64,000 bases of DNA from Evansella halocellulosilytica. Its GTDB lineage: Bacteria > Bacillota > Bacilli > Bacillales > Salisediminibacteriaceae. The stretch covers positions 1,106,300-1,170,299 of the forward strand of contig NZ_NIST01000001.1 in NCBI RefSeq assembly GCF_002335745.1, given 5' to 3'. The notes beneath the pieces were generated by a model. The model saw only the letters and a program-made list of their open reading frames with translations. It was not told the DNA's origin and did no database searches. The position numbers and the translations under genes are program-made. Positions 58,235-64,000 of the stretch are shown in pieces; within the stretch, counting starts at the first letter, position 1, and each line of letters begins with the position of its first letter.

Positions 58235-58849
58235 TCACTGTTCGATTAATCCGATCGTTGAAATCGGTCCTTGGACAGCGATTCGGGTAATTATTGAGGC
58301 GATCTCTTCAGGTGATTCTTTCAAACCTGTTTCGATCCAATGCTGAATAATACCAGTATGAGCAGAGGCGACGAAGGTTGCTAAATATTCTGGTGGAACG
58401 AGCATTTTATCTCGATCTGGCTGCGATTCCGAAAGCTTTTCTAAGATTCTTTCTTTAACGAACTGCTTCCAATCCGAAGTAAAGCTAGGGTCCCCTTGTG
58501 GACCTATGATAACTTTGATCAAATCAGCATGTTCAGCAAACTTTTCGATGATCGAGATAAACGCAGGGTATGCTTGACCTTGCTGTTGGTAGACGTGTTG
58601 GATAACATGTTTGATATCGATTTTTTTAGCATTTTCCTTCAGTTCAGAGAGCAGTACTGATTGAAATTGCTCCAGCATATCGTCTACATCGCGATAATGT
58701 AAATAAAATGTACCTCGATTAATATCTGCTCGAGCTGTAAGATCACTGACTGTGACGTTCTTTAATCCTTTTTCTTGAATAAGCTCAATGATCGCTTTAC
58801 GTAGCATTTTTTTCGTTCTCAATTTCCGCCGGTCCGTTTTTTTAGTCAT
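58235..58849 (-). CDS. TetR-family regulator
   Basis: A 204-residue TetR protein. The HTH (KKMLRKAIIELIQEKGLKNV and VSDLTARADINRGTFYLHYRD) is classic TetR, and a TetR_C-type ligand domain follows. GGGAGGTG precedes ATG 58849. It is divergent from the YhgE-like gene at 59041, and five TGAACA half-sites lie between them, so it probably represses both. Confidence 0.88.
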   Translation of the reverse strand: MTKKTDRRKLRTKKMLRKAIIELIQEKGLKNVTVSDLTARADINRGTFYLHYRDVDDMLEQFQSVLLSELKENAKKIDIKHVIQHVYQQQGQAYPAFISIIEKFAEHADLIKVIIGPQGDPSFTSDWKQFVKERILEKLSESQPDRDKMLVPPEYLATFVASAHTGIIQHWIETGLKESPEEIASIITRIAVQGPISTIGLIEQ

Positions 58850-58901
58850 GGTGGGTGAACACCTCCCTTTACTGAATTTGAAAAAGAATGGAGAGAAAAA
58901 A

Positions 58902-58926
58902 TGAACACTTTCTCTTTAAGTGTTCA
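58902..58926. promoter_or_regulatory. TetR operator palindrome
   Basis: TGAACACTT (58902-58910), 7-bp spacer, AAGTGTTCA (58918-58926), a perfect palindrome between the divergent TetR and YhgE genes. Further TGAACA/TGTTCA half-sites lie at 58931-58936, 58983-58988 and 59011-59016. Confidence 0.65.
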
Positions 58927-58955
58927 GTTATGAACAATATGAAGGAGATTGATCA

Positions 58956-58983
58956 TTGTAACACTTCTTGATGTCATTATAAT
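58956..58983 (+). promoter_or_regulatory. promoter of the YhgE-like gene
   Basis: TTGTAA (58956-58961), 16-bp spacer, TATAAT (58978-58983). A TGAACA half-site overlaps the -10, and another lies 22 bp further downstream, so a TetR repressor could block initiation. Confidence 0.6.
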
Positions 58984-59040
58984 GAACACTGAGAATATTA
59001 ATCAACAGTTTGTTCATTAAAATGAAAAGGAGTGGATCAT

Positions 59041-60210
59041 ATGCTTTGGATAAAAGAACGTTTACTATGGATAGGCGTTGCCGTTGTTTTTACTGTATTG
59101 GTCCTATTTGGTCTAGCAATGATGGGTTCTAGTTTAGGTGCAAAGCCGAATGACTTGCCTGTTGCATTCGTTTCGATGGATGAAAGTGCAGAGCGTGCAG
59201 ACGGAATGGAACTGGCAGTAGGTGAGATGGTAGGAGAACAAGTATTAGCAAATGATCAACTGCCTATTAAGTGGGAGGTTCTCGATTCAGAAGGAGAAGC
59301 ACGTGAAGGGATGGAGCAGCAAAAGTATTATGGGGCACTTATTTTACCAGATGACTTAAGTGAAAACGTGCTGACAATTCCTACTGCTGAACCGCAGCAA
59401 GGCAACGTACAAATCCTCGTTAACGAAGGGATGAATATGCAAGCTGCAACAGCTGTCAGCCAAATGTTACAACAAGTGATGACAGGGGTGAATAGGGAAA
59501 TCTCGAATATGGTTCTTGGTCAAATGACACAAATGTCTGAGGACATTCCAGTTCAGACAGCAGATGCATTACGACAACCATTTAGTATTGAAGAAGTTGT
59601 GCTCCATCCAATTGGTAACAATCAAGGTCAAGGAAATGCACCAAATATTTTAACTCAAATTATTTGGATTACGAGCTTAGTGACGAGTGCAATTATGTTC
59701 ATCATTTCCCGAAAACACATTACTGAAGGTAGTCGCGGCTGGATTCTTGTTCTTTCACAGGTAACGGCAGGTCTTATGATTATATTTATAGCTTCTTTAT
59801 TTTTAATTTGGATGGCGACATCTTGGTATGGAATGGAGATAAATGAAACGATAGCAGTTTGGTTGTTGTTATGGCTCATTGGTTCAGTATTTTTCTTATT
59901 GCAGTCATCACTCCTGAACTGGCTCGGCTTACCGGCAATGGCTATTCTCGTTTTACTCTTTTTCTTCTCGATGCCTGTCTTAGGAATGCCCCCTGAATTT
60001 TTACCGCAAGTGGCACAAGATTGGTTATATTCGTGGACACCGCTTCGGCTTGCTTCAGCTAGCATAAGAGATATGATGTATTTCGGCGGATCTGAGACGA
60101 TCTCATTCCATTTTACTGTGCTATGGACAATATTTGGAGTCAGTTTAGGACTCATTGCTTTATCACCTCTTCGAAAAACATCAGCAGAAAAAGTTCAAGC
60201 AGAAGTGTAA
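59041..60210 (+). CDS. YhgE/Pip-like DUF3533 membrane protein
   Basis: A 389-residue protein. An N-terminal helix is followed by a soluble extracytoplasmic domain of about 170 residues rich in E and Q, and five or six helices from about 210 on, as in YhgE/Pip and DUF3533 proteins related to ABC-2 permeases. SD AAAGGAG with ATG 59041. The adjacent TetR suggests export or membrane-stress response. Substrate unknown; no ATPase gene is nearby. Confidence 0.75.
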   Translation: MLWIKERLLWIGVAVVFTVLVLFGLAMMGSSLGAKPNDLPVAFVSMDESAERADGMELAVGEMVGEQVLANDQLPIKWEVLDSEGEAREGMEQQKYYGALILPDDLSENVLTIPTAEPQQGNVQILVNEGMNMQAATAVSQMLQQVMTGVNREISNMVLGQMTQMSEDIPVQTADALRQPFSIEEVVLHPIGNNQGQGNAPNILTQIIWITSLVTSAIMFIISRKHITEGSRGWILVLSQVTAGLMIIFIASLFLIWMATSWYGMEINETIAVWLLLWLIGSVFFLLQSSLLNWLGLPAMAILVLLFFFSMPVLGMPPEFLPQVAQDWLYSWTPLRLASASIRDMMYFGGSETISFHFTVLWTIFGVSLGLIALSPLRKTSAEKVQAEV

Positions 60211-60216
60211 AACAAA

Positions 60217-60245
60217 AAAGTCACCGCAATTTGCGGTGGCTTTTC
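60217..60245 (+). terminator. rho-independent terminator of the YhgE-like gene
   Basis: AAAGTCACCGCAA and TTGCGGTGGCTTTT (60217-60244) form a stem with one mismatch and a four-base loop, followed by T residues. Confidence 0.75.
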
Positions 60246-60418
60246 TTCGTATAATTAATAGATTCTATTTATATGTTTGTCTTTAAGTCGAGGTTTTTCT
60301 ATGGCCTGCTGCTGACGACAAATGACCTACTTTTTATAGTATAAAAAATAATAAACACTTAGTTAGTTCACTAGACAAACTAAGTTTCGGGTGATAGAAT
60401 CAAAAAATGTGAAAAGTT

Positions 60419-60432
60419 AGCAAGCGCTTTCA
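60419..60432 (+). promoter_or_regulatory. cre site before the sugar transporter
   Basis: AGCAAGCGCTTTCA matches the cre consensus TGAAAGCGCTTTCA at 11 of 14 positions, including the CGCTTTCA half. About 150 bp before the small ORF that precedes the XylE-like gene, fitting CcpA control of the sugar transporter. The rest of the spacer 60246-60571 shows nothing else. Confidence 0.65.
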
Positions 60433-60571
60433 AATTTAGATAATTAGAGTAATGGAATAATGCTTTTTCGATAATGTGAATCATGTAAAATGAGAGTCTT
60501 TTTAGTGAACCATGTTTTGACTTTAAAATAGAAGGGGGGATAAAGACAGATCTTCATAAAAGGGCGGCCAT

Positions 60572-60685
60572 TTGATCAAGGGGATGTTAAGCATTATTCT
60601 CGTTATTGTAAGCGCCTACTTTTGTTCCTTGATAGTCATAACTGATCGTTCTTCATTATATGAAAATCTGTTTTTAGCTAAATAA
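60572..60685 (+). CDS. 37-aa membrane peptide coupled to the sugar transporter
   Basis: TTG 60572 follows AAAGGGCGG; the product is a single hydrophobic helix (SIILVIVSAYFCSLIVI) and ends ENLFLAK at TAA 60683-60685. That stop overlaps the ATG of the transporter (TAATG). The transporter has no SD of its own, so it should be translated by re-initiation after this ORF. ATG 60584 within is too close to AAGGGG. Function may be only coupling, or it may be a small transporter partner. Confidence 0.5.
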   Translation: MIKGMLSIILVIVSAYFCSLIVITDRSSLYENLFLAK

Positions 60686-62106
60686 TGAACAAACAACGTA
60701 ACGCACTTTATATTTTTTCTCTCACTCTTATTGCTGCGATAGGTGGTTTACTTTTTGGATATGATACTGCTGTTATATCTGGGGCAGAAATGTCGATCCA
60801 AGCGTATTTAATTGATGGTTTAGGATTAGGCTCGTTAGCTCATGGTGCAACGATCTCAAGTGCTTTAATTGGATGCATCATTGGGGGAGTTATCTCGGGA
60901 TTTTTCGCTTCCAAATTTGGACGTAAAAAAACCTTAATTTTTGCAGCTATCCTTTTCTTAGTGTCTGCTTTAGGTTCAGCCTTTCCTGAGTTCTTGTTTT
61001 TTACAAAAGGAGAACCAAGTTTAGCTTTGCTTCTTACTTTTAACTTTTATCGGATTATCGGAGGTATTGGGGTTGGATTGGCTTCAGCGATTACTCCGAT
61101 GTATATAGGTGAAATTGCACCAGCCGATATTCGGGGGAAAATGGTTTCCTTTAACCAATTTATGATCATTTTTGGGATGCTTGTCGTTTATTTTGTGAAC
61201 TGGGGCATTGCGAGAGGACAATCGATTGAGTGGATCAATGATATTGGCTGGAGATATATGTTTGCTTCTGAAGCACTCCCTGCTCTATTATTTGGATTAT
61301 TATTACTCTTTGTTCCTGAAACACCTCGCTACTTAGCGATGCAAAATAAAGATGAGAAGGCGCTCTCTGTCTTAACGAAAATTAATGGTTCAGTAAAAGC
61401 CAAGTCGATATTAACTGAGATTAAAGATACGGTTCGTTTAGCCGATCAAGCGAAAAAGGAAAAGTTGTTTGCATATGGAAAGCTTGTGATTGTCGTCGGG
61501 ATTTTGCTTTCTGTCTTTCAACAATTTGTTGGGATCAACGTTGCTCTCTATTATGCTCCTCGTATCTTTGAAAGTATGGGAGCGGCTAAAGATGCTTCGA
61601 TGTTACAGACGATTGTTATGGGTCTAGTCAATGTGATTTTTACCGTTGTTGCGATTTATACAGTCGATAAATGGGGGCGGAAACCGTTATTAATTACTGG
61701 CTCGATCGGGATGGCTTTAGGGATGTTTGGTGTAGCAGGACTAGCCTTTGCTAACATTATTGGAATTAGTACATTGGTGTTTATCGTTATTTATACCGCT
61801 TCGTTTATGATGTCTTGGGGTCCGGTTTGCTGGGTATTGATTTCTGAGATTTTCCCAAATAAAATCCGTGGACAGGCGGTTGCTTTAGCTGTGGCGGCTC
61901 AGTGGGCTGCTAACTATTTCATCTCCTCTACTTATCCAATGATGATGGAATACAGCGGTGGCATGACATACGGATTTTATGGCTTGATGAGTGTCCTTTC
62001 CGCTATCTTCGTATGGAAATGGGTACCGGAAACAAAAGGAAAAACGCTTGAACAAATGGAAACGTTGTGGAACAAAGGGTTTGATACGAAGAATAAAGTT
62101 TCATAA
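60685..62106 (+). CDS. xylE: sugar:H+ symporter, XylE-like
   Basis: A 473-residue 12-TM sugar porter of the MFS. IGGLLFGYDTAVISGA is the sugar-porter N-terminus, SKFGRKK and RIIGGIGVGLAS follow, then QQFVGINVALYYAP, GWGRKPLL-type (DKWGRKPLL) and VPETKGKTLEQME. The order and residues match the E. coli D-xylose:H+ symporter XylE closely. The cre site upstream suits a sugar carrier. No xylose catabolic genes are in the window, so the actual sugar is uncertain. Confidence 0.85.
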   Translation: MNKQRNALYIFSLTLIAAIGGLLFGYDTAVISGAEMSIQAYLIDGLGLGSLAHGATISSALIGCIIGGVISGFFASKFGRKKTLIFAAILFLVSALGSAFPEFLFFTKGEPSLALLLTFNFYRIIGGIGVGLASAITPMYIGEIAPADIRGKMVSFNQFMIIFGMLVVYFVNWGIARGQSIEWINDIGWRYMFASEALPALLFGLLLLFVPETPRYLAMQNKDEKALSVLTKINGSVKAKSILTEIKDTVRLADQAKKEKLFAYGKLVIVVGILLSVFQQFVGINVALYYAPRIFESMGAAKDASMLQTIVMGLVNVIFTVVAIYTVDKWGRKPLLITGSIGMALGMFGVAGLAFANIIGISTLVFIVIYTASFMMSWGPVCWVLISEIFPNKIRGQAVALAVAAQWAANYFISSTYPMMMEYSGGMTYGFYGLMSVLSAIFVWKWVPETKGKTLEQMETLWNKGFDTKNKVS

Positions 62107-62112
62107 TGATGA

Positions 62113-62170
62113 TAGAGGGTTGTTCAGGAAGTCAAAGAAAAACAGACTTTCTGGCAGCCTCTTTTTTTAC
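62113..62170 (+). terminator. rho-independent terminator of the transporter
   Basis: AGAGGGTTG pairs with GGCAGCCTCT around an inner CAGGAAGTC/GACTTTCTG stem, followed by seven T residues. Confidence 0.75.
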
Positions 62171-62187
62171 AATAAAAACCCATCTAC

Positions 62188-62285
62188 GATCGTATAACTA
62201 TAACAAAGACTTTTACCAAGGGGTTTCTAGACAAACACAATTCGCTTCCTGAAAACTCGATTAACGACAAGCAAAGTTTTGTTAA
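62188..62285. repeat. TTGCTGAGAAT dispersed repeat copy
   Basis: CGTATAACTATAACAAAGAC at the left, TCTAGACAAACACAATTCGC in the middle, TTCCTGAAAACTCG then AAAGTTTTGTT at the right. Same order as at 15255 and 44105. It precedes the MerR-GyrI gene. Confidence 0.6.
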
Positions 62286-62430
62286 TAGGAACTTTTCGTA
62301 CAAAGGGCGAAGTTATTAGAAGCAACAAAAATTTAAAAAGCGAGGTTGACTCTCGGGTTACCCAAGAGCTTATGCTGAATGTAGACGGCAGAGGTGCACA
62401 TCTGTATAGTCTGTTTGTTGAGGTGAGGAT

Positions 62431-63273
62431 ATGTTTAAAATTGGTGAGTTTTCTAAGATGAGCGGACTTTCTATTGATACACTTTATCATTATGAAACAA
62501 TCGGGATTTTAAAACCGAGTTTCGTTGATGAATCTACCAACTATCGGTATTATGAAGCAGATCAGCTTGTCACCATTAATAAAGTATTGACCTTAAAAGA
62601 TGCCGGTTTCTCGCTAGCGGAAATCTCTCAGCTTTTACTCGACGATTCTGTCAAACACGAAATTATTCCGATGCTTGAGCAGAAGGCAGATTCGTTGGAA
62701 AGGTCGATTGAACGTGAAACGAACAGACTAGAGCGTCTCCGTACAAATATTTTTTTAATTAAGAACGGAGGAGTCCCTTATATGAATGAAATTTCGCTTA
62801 AAAGAGTGGAACCGATATTAGTAGCGTCTGTTAGAAGCTCGATGAACAAGAAAGACCGAGAAGCCTTTGAATTGTTTTGTGAAAGGTTGTGGACAAAGGT
62901 CAATCAACATTTGGACAATATGAACAGTAAACCGACAGTACCATGTTTGACGGTTTATCACAGTGGGTTATATGTGCATACAGATTCCGAATTCATTGAT
63001 ATGGAAGTTGTTGAACCAATAACGAGACCGATCCCTGAAAGCTCCGATGTTAAAGTATACGAACTGCCATTAGTAGAAAATATGGCGAGCATTGTTCATA
63101 AAGGCTCGTTTTCAACAATCTCTGAAACGAGTAAAAAAATGCATAAATGGCTTTCTGATAACGGGTATTCAACAGTCGGACCAGTGAGGGAAGTGTACCA
63201 TAAAGGAGATTGGTTAACAGATAATGAACATGAATATGTAACTGAGCTTCAATTTCCAGTCAAAAAAAGGTGA
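62431..63273 (+). CDS. MerR-family regulator with GyrI-like effector domain (BmrR/BltR type)
   Basis: A 280-residue protein. The MerR HTH (MFKIGEFSKMSGLSIDTLYHYE) is followed by a coiled linker (about 80-120) and a GyrI-like effector-binding domain (about 125-280) ending EYVTELQFPVKK. This is the BmrR/BltR layout of multidrug-sensing activators. GAGGTGAGG precedes ATG 62431. No adjacent efflux gene follows; the XylE-like gene upstream is probably unrelated. Confidence 0.85.
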   Translation: MFKIGEFSKMSGLSIDTLYHYETIGILKPSFVDESTNYRYYEADQLVTINKVLTLKDAGFSLAEISQLLLDDSVKHEIIPMLEQKADSLERSIERETNRLERLRTNIFLIKNGGVPYMNEISLKRVEPILVASVRSSMNKKDREAFELFCERLWTKVNQHLDNMNSKPTVPCLTVYHSGLYVHTDSEFIDMEVVEPITRPIPESSDVKVYELPLVENMASIVHKGSFSTISETSKKMHKWLSDNGYSTVGPVREVYHKGDWLTDNEHEYVTELQFPVKKR

Positions 63274-63283
63274 TCATGGATCC

Positions 63284-63332
63284 ATTCGAGGTAGTTCCTT
63301 TCCTGAAAGGTATAAGGGCTACCTCGAATTTT
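63284..63332. terminator. bidirectional terminator between MerR-GyrI and hydrolase genes
   Basis: ATTCGAGGTAG (63284-63294) pairs perfectly with CTACCTCGAAT (63319-63329), with an inner CCTTTCC/AAAGG element, then TTTTA. It lies between convergent genes. Confidence 0.75.
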
Positions 63333-63350
63333 AGGTAAATGAATGATTCA

Positions 63351-64000
63351 TTAAGCAAAATGAGTAAGCTCCCGGTTAAATTTGGATTGCTCTTCCCAAA
63401 ACAATCCGTGCCCGCTATGTTTAAACCAGACTAATCTCGAATGTCTAATTCCTTGGTGAAGTGCTGCCCCTAAAGGAGGCAAGCAAACTTGGTCGTGAAC
63501 ACCATGAAGGATAAGAGTTGGGACCTGAATCGCTTGTATATCATCAAATAGAGCCTCGTCTCGCAATGAAACTAAGACATTAGCCGTTGCGTAACCTGAT
63601 GCCTCGGTACCAAGCTGGAAAAACCAGTCTGAGAAAGGCTTTGTGATTCGCTCGTAAAAAAACATGTTTGTAAACTGAGCAAGCAGGTAAGGTCTATCAT
63701 GATAGACTTGTTCAATAAATTGGTTGACAGTTCTCATCGATAAGCCATATGGAAATCCTGCGCGTTGGATAAAGCTTGGTCCAGCTGCACCGAATAATGC
63801 TAATTTTGATACGCCTTCCCCTTCGTAACGACCCATGTATCTTATAGCGATCGCTCCTCCAACAGAATGCCCGGCAAGTGTGAAGTTTTCCAAACCTAGA
63901 GCTTCAACGACTCCTCGAACATCATCGGCAAGCTGGTTATAGGAATAACCTTCCCAAGGTTTATCAGATTTTCCAAAGCCTCTTAAATCGATTCCTATAC
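63351..64000 (-). CDS. alpha/beta hydrolase, 5' end outside window
   Basis: The frame remains open to the window end, so the start lies beyond 64000; 216 residues are seen. GIDLRGFGKSDKPWEGYSY is the strand before the nucleophile helix, AGHSVGGA the nucleophile elbow, LILHGVHDQVCLPP the Asp region and HSGHGLFWEEQSKFN the His region. This matches the alpha/beta hydrolase superfamily (esterase or haloperoxidase-like). Substrate unknown. Confidence 0.8.
   Translation of the reverse strand, partial: IGIDLRGFGKSDKPWEGYSYNQLADDVRGVVEALGLENFTLAGHSVGGAIAIRYMGRYEGEGVSKLALFGAAGPSFIQRAGFPYGLSMRTVNQFIEQVYHDRPYLLAQFTNMFFYERITKPFSDWFFQLGTEASGYATANVLVSLRDEALFDDIQAIQVPTLILHGVHDQVCLPPLGAALHQGIRHSRLVWFKHSGHGLFWEEQSKFNRELTHFA

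Overview
The window looks like the chromosome of a low-GC, endospore-forming-type Bacillaceae, most likely an alkaliphilic or halotolerant Bacillus relative. The grounds are AGGAGG-type ribosome binding sites with ATG/GTG/TTG starts, sigma-A promoters, a subtilisin with a strongly acidic mature domain, an ectoine hydroxylase, a flotillin and B. subtilis-type regulators (MhqR, LicR/CelR, Amj). I see no rRNA, tRNA, phage, complete insertion sequence or CRISPR array. Most of the window is short monocistronic or 2-5 gene accessory units separated by repeat-rich spacers.

Layout. 1-6 kb: end of a DUF418 membrane protein, a lipoprotein, a phosphotransferase behind a promoter/leader-ORF/terminator module, a nucleoside-deoxyribosyltransferase-like protein, a double GNAT, small membrane genes and two gene wrecks. 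6-18 kb: membrane metalloprotease-like proteins, an FMN reductase, GNATs, a pentapeptide-repeat protein, an AAC(6')-like enzyme, Lrp with DUF1272 and isochorismatase, a 42-bp tandem array, a leaderless ArsR-SRPBCC operon, flotillin and a prolyl-iminopeptidase-like hydrolase. 18-25 kb: alkaline protease, ectD, DMT exporter with XRE-cupin regulator. 25-33 kb: a beta-glucoside PTS locus (IIB, IIC, IIA, GH1, GH4, CelR activator) with two CcpA cre sites. 33-42 kb: ArsR with an SRPBCC-PDZ fusion, GNATs, a MarR-YciI-GNAT operon, an RlmA(II)-like rRNA methyltransferase behind a leader peptide and terminator, and Amj. 42-52 kb: XRE-TPR regulator, tandem-MerR protein, S41 protease, a four-gene ECF sigma operon and an AraC-GyrI regulator. 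52-64 kb: MhqR quinone-stress cluster, MFS transporter, cupin protein, TetR-YhgE pair, XylE-like sugar transporter coupled to a tiny membrane ORF, MerR-GyrI regulator and a partial hydrolase.

The strongest candidate for an undescribed system is 39583-39757 on the minus strand. A promoter is followed by a Shine-Dalgarno sequence, an 8-codon leader peptide (MIHFIRYR, Arg-X-Arg at positions 6-8 as in the ErmD leader MTHSMRLR), then a terminator hairpin and a 23S rRNA methyltransferase gene. It reads as a macrolide-sensing ribosome-stalling attenuator. A second promoter/leader-ORF/terminator module precedes the phosphotransferase at 1861. Other notable features are three genes each broken by one in-frame stop, dispersed repeats with an exact 21-bp period, a leaderless autoregulated ArsR gene with three palindromes, a possible Phr-like ORF after an XRE-TPR receptor, an apparent AUU start in an ECF sigma gene and a stop/start-coupled 37-aa ORF before the sugar transporter.
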